Numbered from the stretch's first letter, positions 15,523 to 25,911 are shown. The stretch is 64,000 nucleotides of DNA from Oscillospiraceae bacterium (GCA_017416685.1 JAFQBN010000002.1:186001-250000); one strand, 5' to 3'. The notes: generated from the sequence alone by a model not told the origin. Program-made: numbers and translations.

Positions 15523-18015
15523 TTAGCGGTTCAACAGGTAGTCGCACTGAACGATCTTTTCCGTCAGGGCAGAGCGCGGCACATAGTAGTGGTTGGCCGC
15601 CTCATAGCCAACTGCACTGTTGCGCAGAGCAATTTCAAGGGCCAATCGGGTTTTTTCCAGTTCGTCGGCAACCGATTCTTTCATGGTCATGGCATCGGCG
15701 GCACCGTCGCGCTGCAGCACATAGTCAATTTGGTTGGCGGAGCAGGCAAACAGCGTGTAGCCATAATATGCCATATCCTTAAACTCGCAATCGGGCATAT
15801 CCTCAATGAGTTTCAGTCCCTCTTCCCACTTTTCACGCAGCTTGTGGTACTGATCCTGATAGACCTCCAGCGGGTAGATATGCCGCCAGCGCTCGACGTC
15901 ATCGTAGGGATAGCAAGTCATCGTGGCCCGCATACCGGAGGGTTCCGGATAGAACAGATTGCCTGCACCTGTGTTGGACGGGCCAAAGTACATGCTCTGA
16001 ACGCTGAAAGGGAACTGGGCAAACGCCTGACAGAAGCAGTCGCTGGCCGCCTTCACCTTGTCCGCCCAGGGGCCGAAGTCCTCTTTCAGGGTCTTGTCAA
16101 AGAGGTCGCCCTCATCGGCGTTCACATCCTCGAAGAAATAGGCCGCGGCAATGCGCAGGTTTTCACCGACATAGCCGCCGTGGGTCCAGGACAGCATCAG
16201 GTTCTCCACTCCGGCATTCACCAAATTGGAGATGTGGCGATCTACATTGCCGAATACGGGCAGGAAGGGCGCGGCGGCGCACTCCCAGGAGGTGTTGACC
16301 TGCACCTTGGCCATGGTCTTCAAACCGCCGGCCTTGGCAAGGGCCCACTCGCCCTTGGTCGCCTGACTGGGACCAACCTGAGACAGGCTGTAATCCCCTA
16401 CCAAGCTGTCCACGCCGCCGATGCTGATGGGCATGGCCGTCTCGCTGACCTGCAGATAAATCATGTCGTTGGGCAGCAGACCGATCAGCCGTTCCAGGTC
16501 GCCGTCTTTGAAGTCCTTGGAGAAGCACCAGGCGTAGAGAATAATATTGATTTTATCATTAACGTCCCGCACACCTTGGTGGATGGCACTTAAAACATCG
16601 TACAGGGTGTCGGACATCTCGCGCCCGGCACAGACGGGACACATATGGACCACCTTGGGCGCGTTATGGCTTTTGTGGTAACCGTTGGCGTAGCAGGTGG
16701 TGTTATTCTCCGACTGGGTCAACACAATAAAGCCGCCAAGATTGGGCGCCGCGGAACACAGGGTGCGCATGGAGTCCCGCAAATACTGATGTACCCGCTC
16801 ATGTGAGGAACACAGGGTGGCCACATGGGGCGAATCTGCGCGCATGGTTCCCTTCATGTCGGGGTGTGCATCAAAGAACTCGACCGGCAGCTGCCGCGGC
16901 TCATTGATGTACATGTAGACCTTTACACCGTAACGTGCGCAGCGGTTACACAGGTCGGCCAGAGTTTTCAGCCGTTTCTCCCACCCCTCGCTCTGCTCGG
17001 GCATAAAGGGGTTGGGTGTCAGCTGGGACAGCAGCCCCTGGATCCACACGCCGTTGACTCCGGCGCGGCCATAGGCCGCCAGCAGCTCGTCGGGGAACGA
17101 GATGCGGGTATCGCATTCCAGTACATCGGTGTAAAGTCCGCAGAAGGAATTAATGTAGCGGATCTTAATGCGGGTCCTGCGCTTGATGTCCATGGGTTCA
17201 AAGGCAAACACGCCTGTGCGCTCAGCCTGATTTTCCAGCACATACAGACCGCGCAGCGCGCCGGTAGCGGTGCCGGCACGGATGGTGATGGCGTCCTTCG
17301 TGACCGTGACCTCGTGATACTCCTCGTCCTCAATGGACTTGTCCAGGGTGATGGTGATCCCGCGCGCACCGTTTTCGGCAAATTTCACACCGTACCCGGC
17401 AGCAAAGGTGCGGAAGTCTTCAATCATTTCCAACAGCAGCGCATCCCCGGTGGGATAGCGCAAATACCAGCTGCCGTCCACCTTTACTTCGCCCACTTTG
17501 CCGGCACACAGGGGTTCATAGCGATGGGTATTGAAAAAGTCAAACGGCTCCTCGAACCCGCGCGCCATCAGCGGCGCCACATATTTGTCCATGGCGGCCT
17601 TGATTTGGCGGGTGCGCGCCATCTCTTCCCCGGTCAACTCCCGATAATACACCGGGGCGCAATCACACTTCTCACCCAACTTATAGTCAAGGAAGTCGTC
17701 TTCTTTCAGGATGAACTTCAACCGTTCCTCGGTGTAGTCCAGCAGCTGCAAAATCTGCTCATAGGGCAGCACATTCCAGATAGCGCGCAGAATGGTGATG
17801 TAGCCGCGGGAATGCCACTTATCCAAATAAATCTGCTCGCCCAACCCCATGTCGGCGGCAGCTTTCTTTACGTTCTCTTCGGTGGTATGCAGCACCTCGG
17901 CCAGTTTGGCACAGGAAACACATTCCCACAGGCGGAAAATAACCGTCTGAAATGCGGTGGGAAAATGAGAAACTGCAAGGGTTTTGCCCGGCGTGGGCGC
18001 GGGATTGATGGCCAT
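15523..18015 (-). CDS. Large glycosidase-like protein (GH20b-type domain plus TIM barrel)
   Basis: 830 aa, no signal peptide. Residues about 1-150 are not recognised but include a segment that could form a helix-turn-helix (LAEVLHTTEENVKKAAADMG). About 185-265 resembles the alpha/beta domain preceding GH20/GH67/GH84 barrels (GITITLDKS...ATGALRGLYVLENQ). About 280-600 looks like a TIM barrel: GVNGVWIQGLLSQLTPNPFMP, YGVKVYMYINEPRQLP, LGGFIVLTQSENNTTCY and a CPVC pair as in DUF4838-like proteins. A catalytic residue cannot be assigned. Substrate may be an amino-sugar glycan. Start fixed by AGAGGTG and a strong promoter. Odd for a cytosolic glycosidase. Confidence 0.6.
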   Translation of the reverse strand: MAINPAPTPGKTLAVSHFPTAFQTVIFRLWECVSCAKLAEVLHTTEENVKKAAADMGLGEQIYLDKWHSRGYITILRAIWNVLPYEQILQLLDYTEERLKFILKEDDFLDYKLGEKCDCAPVYYRELTGEEMARTRQIKAAMDKYVAPLMARGFEEPFDFFNTHRYEPLCAGKVGEVKVDGSWYLRYPTGDALLLEMIEDFRTFAAGYGVKFAENGARGITITLDKSIEDEEYHEVTVTKDAITIRAGTATGALRGLYVLENQAERTGVFAFEPMDIKRRTRIKIRYINSFCGLYTDVLECDTRISFPDELLAAYGRAGVNGVWIQGLLSQLTPNPFMPEQSEGWEKRLKTLADLCNRCARYGVKVYMYINEPRQLPVEFFDAHPDMKGTMRADSPHVATLCSSHERVHQYLRDSMRTLCSAAPNLGGFIVLTQSENNTTCYANGYHKSHNAPKVVHMCPVCAGREMSDTLYDVLSAIHQGVRDVNDKINIILYAWCFSKDFKDGDLERLIGLLPNDMIYLQVSETAMPISIGGVDSLVGDYSLSQVGPSQATKGEWALAKAGGLKTMAKVQVNTSWECAAAPFLPVFGNVDRHISNLVNAGVENLMLSWTHGGYVGENLRIAAAYFFEDVNADEGDLFDKTLKEDFGPWADKVKAASDCFCQAFAQFPFSVQSMYFGPSNTGAGNLFYPEPSGMRATMTCYPYDDVERWRHIYPLEVYQDQYHKLREKWEEGLKLIEDMPDCEFKDMAYYGYTLFACSANQIDYVLQRDGAADAMTMKESVADELEKTRLALEIALRNSAVGYEAANHYYVPRSALTEKIVQCDYLLNR

Positions 18016-18055
18016 AGAAAACACCTCTTTAAGCCGCACACGCAGCATTTGCCTC

Positions 18056-18084
18056 ATTATACCATCTTGTCTTCTGTTTGACAA
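18056..18084 (-). promoter_or_regulatory. Sigma-A promoter of the glycosidase-like gene
   Basis: On the minus strand TTGTCA, 17-base spacer, perfect TATAAT, 40 bases before the start codon. One of the best matches in the window. Confidence 0.85.
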
Positions 18085-18145
18085 TGTTTCGATGTGCCGC
18101 ATTTTTATTTTTTCCGTCCGTTTCAGCACATCTATGCCGTCTAAA

Positions 18146-18177
18146 AACAAAAACGGACATCCTTTCGGATGTCCGTT

Positions 18178-18178
<1 letters not shown>
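18146..18178 (-). terminator. Terminator of tRNA-Ala
   Basis: A perfect 12-bp stem (18151-18162 with 18167-18178) with loop TTTC/GAAA, then UUUUUGUUUUU on the minus strand, directly after the tRNA CCA end. Confidence 0.9.
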
Positions 18179-18253
<75 letters not shown>

Positions 18254-18291
18254 ATACACGCATCATCGGCTTTCGCCTCAGCGCAAGGGAT

Positions 18292-18320
18292 ATGATAACA
18301 GACTTCCCTGCGCTTGTCAA
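18292..18320 (-). promoter_or_regulatory. Promoter of tRNA-Ala
   Basis: On the minus strand perfect TTGACA, 17-base spacer, TATCAT, 38 bases before the tRNA. Confidence 0.85.
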
Positions 18321-18491
18321 TATAAATTTTCAGTCGAAATCAACAAAACTTCCCCTGTTTTTTAGGTTGTCTTTTCCTACTCATCCGCTTGCTTTTTCAG
18401 CAGAATAGTATATACTTGTCTAGCTTATTGTTTATAATGGTTTGTTTTCGGCTTTTCGCACCAATGCACATATGTCAGGAGGAAAACTATC

Positions 18492-19781
18492 ATGGCTACT
18501 CTGCTTTCCGTTTCGATCGCCCTGCTGGCGGGTCTGCTGATGACCCGCGTACTCAAACCCTTTAAAATGCCTGACGTTACCGCCTATCTGCTGGCGGGCG
18601 TACTGGTGGGTCCTTTCTGTGTCGGCCTGCTCGGTATCGAGGGTCTCGGCTTCACCAGTATGGAGGCTGTGGAAACCTTGTCTCTCGTTTCCAGCGTGGC
18701 GCTCGGTTTCATCGCTTTCTCCATCGGAAATGAGTTCCGCATGGAGGAACTCAAGCACATTGGCCGTCAGGCTGTTGTGGTGGGTGTTTTTCAGGCGTTG
18801 GTAGCCACCCTGTTTGTTGACCTGGCTCTGCTGGGTCTGCATTTCGCTTTCCCCAGCCTGATCTCCCAGCCTCAGGCCATCATCCTCGGCGCCATCGCCA
18901 CCGCCACCGCCCCCGCCGCTACCCTGATGGTAGTCCGTCAGTACAAGGCCAAGGGTCCCGTCACCGATCTGCTGCTGCCCGTAGTCGCTCTGGACGATGC
19001 GGTGGGCCTGATCGTCTTTGCCGTGTCCTTCGGCATTGCCCGCACCCTCATCAGCGGTACCATTGATTTCGTCTCCATTTTCATCAACCCCCTGATTGAG
19101 ATCTTTGCCTCCCTGCTGCTGGGTGCTGTGATGGGTTGGCTGCTGACTCAACTGGAAAAGCTGTTCCACTCCAACACCAACCGTCTGAGCATGACCATCG
19201 CCTTCGTCTTCCTGACCGTCTCCCTGTCCATGCTGAAGTTTGAGATCGGTCCCGTCCACATCGGCTTCTCCTCCCTGCTGGTGTGCATGATGCTGGGTAC
19301 TGTGTTCTGCAACACCTGCCCTCTGTCCGAAGACTTGATGGAAAAAGCCGACCGCTGGACCGCCCCCCTGTTCGCCCTGTTTTTCGTCATCAGCGGTGCC
19401 GAACTGGAGCTGAACGTGTTCTCCAATGTGGCTATCGTGGGCGTGGGTGTGATTTACATCCTGTTCCGTTCCGCCGGTAAGATCTTCGGTTCCTTCATCA
19501 GCACCAAATGGACCCACTGCCCCCCTGCCACCTGCAAGTACCTGGGCATTACCCTGCTGCCTCAGGCCGGCGTGGCTCTGGGCATGTGCGCCCTTGCCGC
19601 CAAGGAACTGGGTGCCGAGGGCAACCTCATCCGCAACATCACTCTGTTCGCCGTGCTGGTCTACGAGCTGGTCGGTCCCATGATGACCAAGTGGGCCCTG
19701 ACGAAGGCCGGCGACATCCAGCCCATGTCGGAAGAGGTCAAAAACCGCCGTCAGATCAAGTTGGAAAATATCAAAAAATGA
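18492..19781 (+). CDS. Cation:proton antiporter (CPA2/NapA-KefB type)
   Basis: 429 aa, about twelve or thirteen hydrophobic segments and no C-terminal TrkA-N domain. The two-aspartate motif of electrogenic antiporters is present in VVALDDAVGLIVF (about 160-172), and the unwound segment ATATAPAATLMV lies at about 135-146. It likely exchanges Na+ or K+ for H+ at the cytoplasmic membrane. Single-gene unit with AGGAGGAAAAC before the ATG; a possible promoter TTGCTT-16-TATACT lies about 80 bases upstream. The 238-base region before it, from 18254, holds only this and the tRNA-Ala promoter. Confidence 0.9.
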   Translation: MATLLSVSIALLAGLLMTRVLKPFKMPDVTAYLLAGVLVGPFCVGLLGIEGLGFTSMEAVETLSLVSSVALGFIAFSIGNEFRMEELKHIGRQAVVVGVFQALVATLFVDLALLGLHFAFPSLISQPQAIILGAIATATAPAATLMVVRQYKAKGPVTDLLLPVVALDDAVGLIVFAVSFGIARTLISGTIDFVSIFINPLIEIFASLLLGAVMGWLLTQLEKLFHSNTNRLSMTIAFVFLTVSLSMLKFEIGPVHIGFSSLLVCMMLGTVFCNTCPLSEDLMEKADRWTAPLFALFFVISGAELELNVFSNVAIVGVGVIYILFRSAGKIFGSFISTKWTHCPPATCKYLGITLLPQAGVALGMCALAAKELGAEGNLIRNITLFAVLVYELVGPMMTKWALTKAGDIQPMSEEVKNRRQIKLENIKK

Positions 19782-19784
19782 CCG

Positions 19785-19813
19785 AAAGGGTCGGGACATT
19801 GTCCCGGCCCTTT
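19785..19813 (+). terminator. Weak terminator after the antiporter
   Basis: 13-bp stem AAAGGGTCGGGAC with GTCCCGGCCCTTT (one T-G pair), 3-base loop, followed by a pyrimidine-rich but not T-only stretch. Confidence 0.5.
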
Positions 19814-19918
19814 CCTGCTCTTCCAATTGTTCTCAATTACTTTACGCCCCGTTCTTTTTATGTTCATATTTTCAGGTTAGTCTTAGATGGTATTTCTGCG
19901 AAAAGGAGATTTTCGACC

Positions 19919-21628
19919 ATGAAGCTGTTGAGCAAGAAGTCCCCCTCCGCCGCCGATGGCATAAAAAAGAGCAAGAAACCGCTTGTCATCGCCCTTGTGG
20001 CGGTGGTTGCGGTCATTGCTGTCATCGTTGCACTGCTGCCGAAAGGGCAGCACACCGTCCGATCCGAACAGACACAGTATCGGTACGACAGCGCCCGGCT
20101 TCGTGACCTGACTTCCACCCTGACGGACAGCGGCTCTTTGGAACCCGCCAACTCCTACACCGTGATCAGTCTGGTATCCGGAGAGATCCTGTCTGCCGAC
20201 TTTGAAACCGGCGATGTTGTTTCCAAGGATGACATGCTGTATCGGGTGGATTCTTCCGACGCTGCCAGCAACATTGAGCGCGCAGAAAACACATTGGAGC
20301 AGCGCCGGCGCAGTTATGACAAAGTACTGCAATCCAAACAGGACCTGACTGTCAGCGCCCCCATCGGCGGAACAGTTTCCGGCCTGTCCATTCAGGCAGG
20401 AAACAAGGTCAGCAACGGGGCAGTGGTCGCCACCATTGAGGACACCGGCAAACTGCTGCTGACCGAATACTACAGCGATGAGTACATTGCCGACATTTAT
20501 CCCGGGATGGCTGCCACCGTGTCCGTACCCGACCAGATGATGACCCTGACCGGAAGTGTCAAACAGGTGCACAACCTGCGTCGTCTCTCCCCCACCGGCG
20601 TATCCTGCTTCGCGGTGACCGTTCAGGTGGATAACCCGGGTTCCCTCACGTTGGAGTCCAAGTCCACCTGCTGGCTGCACGGCTCTGACGGCGAAATCTA
20701 CCCCACCATCGCCGACGAGGACGGCTTTGAGGCTTTTGACCGCAAGACGGTTTCTGCCAAAATATCCGGCACGGCAGAAACTGTCCACATCCGCAACGGT
20801 GAAATCGTACAGGCCGGTCAGGTTCTGGTGGAATTGAGCAGCGATACCATCGACGACGAGATCACCAGCGCACGGGACAATCTGCGGGATGCAGAGTTGT
20901 CTCTTGAGGACCGCTATGATGCTCTGGACAACTACACCATTCAGGCTCCTATCGACGGGACCATCGTGGATAAGTACTACAAAGCCGGCGAAAACGCTGA
21001 GACCGGCAAGACCCTGTGTACGATTTTTGATCTGTCCTGCCTGACCGTCACCCTGTATATTGACGAGCTGGACATCCACAATGTGTCTGTTGGTCAGCGG
21101 GCTCAAGTCACCTGCGACTCCATCGAGGGTAAAACCTACGACGGCACGGTCACCGAAGTCAGTATCAACGGTACCGCCTCCGGCGGTGTGACCACCTACC
21201 CCGTTACGGTGCAGATCGACCAGACCGATGGTCTGCTGCCCGGCATGAACGTGGACGTTTCCATTTTGATCAGCGACAACCCGAATGTACTTACCATTCC
21301 TCTCGATGCCGTCCAAACCGGCAGCCGCGTGCTGGTCAAGACTGCCGACGGCTCCACCGGAGAGGGCGCCCCCGAGGGTTATGACTACGTCAAGGTGGAG
21401 ATCGGCATCTCGGACAGCGATTATGTCCAAATCATCTCCGGCCTCTCTGAGGGCGATCAAATTGCCTGGCAGCCTGCCGCCGGCAGCAGCAACATATTTG
21501 GTATGATGGGTATGCCTATGGGCGGCATGCCCATGGGTGGGATGTCCATGGGCGGTGGCATGCCCGGCAGTCAGATGGGCGGCAACCGCCCCTCCGGCGG
21601 CGGCAGTATGCCCGGCAGCCGGGGTTAA
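19919..21628 (+). CDS. MacA/HlyD-type membrane-fusion subunit of an ABC efflux pump
   Basis: 569 aa. Basic N-terminus, one membrane anchor (about 20-41, PLVIALVAVVAVIAVIVALL), then two tandem adaptor-like halves with lipoyl motifs (VSAPIGGTVSGLSIQAGNKV about 150; IQAPIDGTIVDKYYKAGENAETGK about 355), a short coiled coil in each, and a beta-barrel/MPD region ending near 515. The last 40 residues are a Met/Gly-rich tail built on MGMPMGGMPMGGMSMG. It links outside the membrane to the ABC components encoded just downstream. AAAAGGAG precedes the ATG by nine bases. Longer than typical MacA (about 370 aa) because of the duplicated adaptor half. Confidence 0.88.
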   Translation: MKLLSKKSPSAADGIKKSKKPLVIALVAVVAVIAVIVALLPKGQHTVRSEQTQYRYDSARLRDLTSTLTDSGSLEPANSYTVISLVSGEILSADFETGDVVSKDDMLYRVDSSDAASNIERAENTLEQRRRSYDKVLQSKQDLTVSAPIGGTVSGLSIQAGNKVSNGAVVATIEDTGKLLLTEYYSDEYIADIYPGMAATVSVPDQMMTLTGSVKQVHNLRRLSPTGVSCFAVTVQVDNPGSLTLESKSTCWLHGSDGEIYPTIADEDGFEAFDRKTVSAKISGTAETVHIRNGEIVQAGQVLVELSSDTIDDEITSARDNLRDAELSLEDRYDALDNYTIQAPIDGTIVDKYYKAGENAETGKTLCTIFDLSCLTVTLYIDELDIHNVSVGQRAQVTCDSIEGKTYDGTVTEVSINGTASGGVTTYPVTVQIDQTDGLLPGMNVDVSILISDNPNVLTIPLDAVQTGSRVLVKTADGSTGEGAPEGYDYVKVEIGISDSDYVQIISGLSEGDQIAWQPAAGSSNIFGMMGMPMGGMPMGGMSMGGGMPGSQMGGNRPSGGGSMPGSRG

Positions 21629-21641
21629 GGAGGTGCCGCGC

Positions 21642-22385
21642 TTGGAACAGCAGAAAGCACCTCCCCTGATAGAATTTCGTAATGTGTGCAAGACCTACTA
21701 CATGGGTGACACCGTTGTGCGGGCAGCCGACAATATCAACCTGTCCATTTATGCGGGTGAATTTGTCGCCATCGTGGGCAAGTCCGGCTCTGGCAAGTCC
21801 ACCTGCATGAACATCATCGGATGTCTGGATGTGCCTACCAGCGGACAGTATCTGTTGGATGGCCGAGATGTGGGGCAGATGAGCAAGGATACCCTCGCTC
21901 AGTTCCGCAATGAAAAGCTTGGCTTCATCTTCCAGCAGTACAATCTGCTGCCCAAGCTGTCGGTTCTGGACAACGTCGCCGTCCCACTGATGTATGCCGG
22001 AAAAAGCCGCAAGGAGCGCAAAGAGATCGCTGCGCACGCGCTGGAGCGTGTTGGTCTTTCTGACAAGCTCAAAAACCTTCCCAGCCAGCTTTCCGGCGGT
22101 CAGCAGCAGCGTGTTTCCATTGCCCGCGCCCTTTCCAACGGTCCCAGCGTTATTCTGGCCGATGAACCCACCGGCGCCCTCGACTCCCGCACAGGCCGCG
22201 AGGTGCTGGGCATCCTGCGCTCTTTGCACGAGGCGGGAAACACCGTGGTCCTCATCACGCATGACAACTCCATCGCCGCCACTGCAGAGCGGGTCATCCG
22301 ACTGGAGGACGGCCGCGTTGTGTACGACGGCCCGGCAGATGCGCCCGCTTCCGGCGTAAGGAAAGACGAGGTGGCCGGACAATGA
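21642..22385 (+). CDS. MacB/LolD-type ABC transporter ATP-binding protein
   Basis: 247 aa. Walker [10 protein letters not shown] (about 46-54), Q-loop [10 protein letters not shown], signature LSGGQQQR, Walker [13 protein letters not shown] and switch histidine in LITHD are all intact. This is the MacB/LolD/FtsE class that works with FtsX-fold permeases. The start is probably TTG, eight bases after AAGGAGG and 13 bases after the stop of the adaptor gene. A GTG three codons earlier would overlap the ribosome site. It ends in ATGA overlap with the permease gene. Confidence 0.93.
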   Translation: MEQQKAPPLIEFRNVCKTYYMGDTVVRAADNINLSIYAGEFVAIVGKSGSGKSTCMNIIGCLDVPTSGQYLLDGRDVGQMSKDTLAQFRNEKLGFIFQQYNLLPKLSVLDNVAVPLMYAGKSRKERKEIAAHALERVGLSDKLKNLPSQLSGGQQQRVSIARALSNGPSVILADEPTGALDSRTGREVLGILRSLHEAGNTVVLITHDNSIAATAERVIRLEDGRVVYDGPADAPASGVRKDEVAGQ

Positions 22386-23578
22386 AGCTGACAGAAAGTT
22401 TTCGCCTTGCGCTGCAGAATATCCGCACCTCGAAGGCCCGTTCCTTTCTGACCATGCTGGGCATCATCATCGGCATCGCTGCCGTCATGGTCATCATTGG
22501 CATCGGCAGCGGTATGGAGAGTTATATGCGCTCTATGTTCCAGGACCTGGGTACCAATACGCTGACGGTGACCATGACCGGCACGGGCACCTCCCGCGAG
22601 GTGTCGGTGGACGATATGTACGAAATCGTGGAGGCCAACGCCACTTTTTTCTCCGACCTGTCCCCCACCGTGACCATGCGCAGCACCGTCAAGGTGGGCA
22701 GCGAGTCTCTCTCCTCCACCTCCACCACCGGCGTTGGTGAAGGATATTTCGACATCAAGGGCTACAAGCTGGAGCAGGGCCGCGGATTGAGCTATGTGGA
22801 CATGGCAAACCGCGGTCAGGTCTGCATCGTGGGCAACTACATTGACGACGTGTGGTTCTCCGGCCAGTCTGTGGGACAGACCCTGCGCATCGGCGGCAGC
22901 AAGTTCACCATCATCGGTGTGATGGAACAGCAGGCGGACGAAATGGACGAGGGCGGCAGTGATGACGTTGTGTTCCTCCCCTACTCCACCGCTGCCCGGC
23001 TGAGTGGACAGGGTACTCCCTCCTCCTACACGGTTCTGCTGTCGGACGAGGATCTGACCTCTGCTGCCAGCGACGTGCTGGAGCAGGAGCTGTACTCCCG
23101 TCTGCGTTCCGACGATGCCTACCGGGTCACCAGTATGTCTATGGTACTTGATATCATGACAGAGATGATCAACGTGGTCATCACCGTTTTGGCAGTCATC
23201 GCCGGCATCTCCCTTGTGGTTGGCGGTGTTGGCATTATGAACATCATGCTGGTGTCAGTTACCGAGCGCACCCGGGAAATCGGTATTCGCAAAGCGCTGG
23301 GCGCCAAGGAACGGTACATCCTCTCCCAGTTTGTCATCGAGGCCGCCGTCATCAGCGCCATCGGCGGTGCCATTGGCATCGCCATGGGCTTTGGCCTTTC
23401 CTCGGTGGCTACGGTACTCATTTCCACCATGCTTGAGGTGGAGATGACTGTCACCCCCACCGTCCAATCCATCTTGATCGCCTTCGGCGGCTCCGCCGCC
23501 ATCGGCATCGTGTTCGGCTATCTGCCTGCACGAAAAGCCGCACTGCTCAATCCCATCGACGCCCTGCGTTACGATTAA
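22382..23578 (+). CDS. MacB-type ABC transporter permease
   Basis: 398 aa. An N-terminal membrane segment ([22 protein letters not shown]), a large extracytoplasmic MacB-PCD domain (about 50-240), and three C-terminal membrane helices with the FtsX-family signature [21 protein letters not shown] (about 280-300). It probably exports a peptide, lipid or drug, or works by mechanotransmission, with the adaptor and ATPase. Start overlaps the ATPase stop (ATGA). Confidence 0.93.
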   Translation: MKLTESFRLALQNIRTSKARSFLTMLGIIIGIAAVMVIIGIGSGMESYMRSMFQDLGTNTLTVTMTGTGTSREVSVDDMYEIVEANATFFSDLSPTVTMRSTVKVGSESLSSTSTTGVGEGYFDIKGYKLEQGRGLSYVDMANRGQVCIVGNYIDDVWFSGQSVGQTLRIGGSKFTIIGVMEQQADEMDEGGSDDVVFLPYSTAARLSGQGTPSSYTVLLSDEDLTSAASDVLEQELYSRLRSDDAYRVTSMSMVLDIMTEMINVVITVLAVIAGISLVVGGVGIMNIMLVSVTERTREIGIRKALGAKERYILSQFVIEAAVISAIGGAIGIAMGFGLSSVATVLISTMLEVEMTVTPTVQSILIAFGGSAAIGIVFGYLPARKAALLNPIDALRYD

Positions 23579-23592
23579 TGGAGGTTGTTTCT

Positions 23593-25911
23593 GTGAAAAA
23601 GAGATTTCTCAGTCTTCTGCTGGCAGGCTGTCTGCTCTGTCCGGCTGTGACCGCACCCGCTGCCGCCACCTTTACCGACATCTCCGACCCGGAGGTAGCC
23701 CTTGCCGCCGGCGTACTGGAGGGCATGGGCATCGTCAGCGGCGTGAGCCAGGGGGTCTTCTCCCCCGACACCACGCTGACCCGTGCACAGTTCTGTGTGT
23801 TCATCATCCATACGCTGGGTCTGAAAGAATTGGTCAACACCTACACGCAAAAGACACTGTTTACGGATGTAAAACCCGGCAGCTGGTACACCGGATACGT
23901 CAACCTCGCCTATTCGCAAAACCTGCTGTCCGGTTACGGGAACGGTAAATTCGGCCCCGACGACCCCATCACCTACGGGCAGGCCGCCACGCTGCTGCTG
24001 CGGGTGCTGAACTACTCCGGCAGCGATGTAGGCAGGGTATGGCCTGCAGACTATGTCACTTACGCCCGAATGCTGGAGCTGGACAAGGGTCTGTCCCTGA
24101 CCGCTGACGACCGTATCTCCCGCGGGCAGGCCGCCATCCTGCTTTACAATACCCTGAACACCCACCCCAAGGATTCTTCTGCCGAGTTCTATCGCTCCTT
24201 CTCCGACACCGCCTCCGCCAGGACCGCTATCCTGCTGGACACCGATGCGCAAACCAGCACCCAGGACGGACTTGTTAAAGCCTGCGTGGTGGGCAGCAGC
24301 GGCGTTTCCATCGAGTACTTCTCCCAGAAAAATCTGCAGTCGGACGCCCTCATCGGCTGCGTGGGTGAGCTGCTGGTCAACAGCGCCAACAAGGTGGTAG
24401 GCTTCATGCCCTCCTCCACCCGTACCCGGGACGTGGTCATCTCTCAGGCAAAGGCCTCCGGCATTACAGACCCCACCGGTGCAGTCCACAAAATCACCGG
24501 CAGCGCCGCCACTATCATTGGCGAGGACCTGTATAGCTGGAACACCAACGGCTATCTGCAGACCAACAGCCATAAGGATAAAACCGCCCGACTGTTCTAT
24601 GATGACGAGGGCGCTGTAAGCTATGTGTATATTGGTGTCGGAACGGCTTCCGCCTCCACCGCCGCCACCTATGCCCAAACTACTTCTCCCGTGACCGAGT
24701 TTGTGCGTTCCCTCGGCATTTCAGGCAGCTATGCCATCACAAAAAACAGCGCACCTGCCAATGCCGACGACCTTGCCAAATACGACACTGCTTACTTTGA
24801 CAGTACCAGCCGCACCCTTTGTGTCAGCGACTACACCATCACCGGCTATCTGCAAACCGCCCTCCCCGCCCTCGACGGTGCCGAGACCGTAACGATTGCC
24901 GGCTGCACTATACCTGTGCTGGAATCCGCCTGGGACACTTTGGGTCGGTACAGGCTGGGCGACAGGGTCACCCTCCTGCTGACCGACAACGGCAAGGTGG
25001 CCGCCGCTATCCCGCCCCAGAATAACGAAATGCTGGGTGTAATGAGTACCGACGGCACAAGCATCACCCTGTGCGGCAGCGGTCTTGTTATCTCCGCCCC
25101 TGAGCTGGAGGCGGACTCTCGGCTTGCCGGTACGCTGGTGCGCTGCCGTGTGGACAAAGACACCATTTACGCTTATGCATATACCTCCTCTGTCTCCGGG
25201 AGTTTGGATCTGACAGGCAGGACTTTGGGCAGCTATCAGCTGGCCCCCTACTGCCAGATCTACGAATACGCAGGCGGCAAGGGTGACTACAGCTATGTAT
25301 ACAGTCTGTCCGGCGTGCCGGGACAGGCCTCCACCGATTTTTCCGCTATTGACTGGACCACCACCATCGCCCCCGCCGACATCCGCGCCACACAGCTGAA
25401 CTCCGCCGGTCAGGTGGATGTGATCTTGCTGCACGACGTCACCGGCAACAGCTGGCAGTACGGCGAATACACTCCCTACCGTGACAGGGAGGGTATCGCC
25501 GGCAACTCCGGCGGCCGGGTCATCTACAACGACGCCGCCACCCTGACCAACACCTCCGGCACCACCCGCAAGTTCCTGTCCTCTTACGGTGCAGTTCGGC
25601 ATACCGCTTTCTGCGGTGTTGCCCTTGGCACCGGCGAAACGGCCCAGCAGGCTGCCGGGGTAATCTCCCTCAACTCTGTGGCCGTAAGCACAGAGGACTT
25701 TTTCCTGCAAGACGAGGAGTGGTATGTATCTTGCGAAGACATGATCCTGCCTGTCAGTGAAATGATACAGGTGTGCATCACCCCGTCCGACACCTGGCTG
25801 GAGGGTGAGGCCGGTGTTCGCGCCGCCATCTCCTCGGGTCTTTCCCTGCGTGCCTACTACGAAAAGGACCCCACACAGGGCGGTCAGGTCCGCATTTTGA
25901 CCGCTGAATAA
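23593..25911 (+). CDS. Secreted S-layer-homology (SLH) protein
   Basis: 772 aa. Signal peptide at the N-terminus (KKRFLSLLLAGCLLCPAVTAPAAA). Three SLH modules follow within the first 190 residues (FTDISDPEVALAAGVLEGMGI, LFTDVKPGSWYTGYVNLAYSQ, VTYARMLELDKGLS, each ending in the R/Y-AQ-hydrophobic pattern). The remaining 580 residues are beta-rich with many Ser/Thr/Gly/Asp and are not recognised. SLH modules bind pyruvylated secondary wall polymer. GTG start is eight bases after GGAGG, 14 bases after the permease stop, so it is the fourth gene of the MacAB-type operon and a possible surface partner of that pump. Confidence 0.88.
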   Translation: MKKRFLSLLLAGCLLCPAVTAPAAATFTDISDPEVALAAGVLEGMGIVSGVSQGVFSPDTTLTRAQFCVFIIHTLGLKELVNTYTQKTLFTDVKPGSWYTGYVNLAYSQNLLSGYGNGKFGPDDPITYGQAATLLLRVLNYSGSDVGRVWPADYVTYARMLELDKGLSLTADDRISRGQAAILLYNTLNTHPKDSSAEFYRSFSDTASARTAILLDTDAQTSTQDGLVKACVVGSSGVSIEYFSQKNLQSDALIGCVGELLVNSANKVVGFMPSSTRTRDVVISQAKASGITDPTGAVHKITGSAATIIGEDLYSWNTNGYLQTNSHKDKTARLFYDDEGAVSYVYIGVGTASASTAATYAQTTSPVTEFVRSLGISGSYAITKNSAPANADDLAKYDTAYFDSTSRTLCVSDYTITGYLQTALPALDGAETVTIAGCTIPVLESAWDTLGRYRLGDRVTLLLTDNGKVAAAIPPQNNEMLGVMSTDGTSITLCGSGLVISAPELEADSRLAGTLVRCRVDKDTIYAYAYTSSVSGSLDLTGRTLGSYQLAPYCQIYEYAGGKGDYSYVYSLSGVPGQASTDFSAIDWTTTIAPADIRATQLNSAGQVDVILLHDVTGNSWQYGEYTPYRDREGIAGNSGGRVIYNDAATLTNTSGTTRKFLSSYGAVRHTAFCGVALGTGETAQQAAGVISLNSVAVSTEDFFLQDEEWYVSCEDMILPVSEMIQVCITPSDTWLEGEAGVRAAISSGLSLRAYYEKDPTQGGQVRILTAE

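Noticed and set aside
19883-21691. A 602-codon antisense frame over the adaptor gene
   Set aside because: Same reason; its composition mirrors the opposite strand and no family motif is seen.
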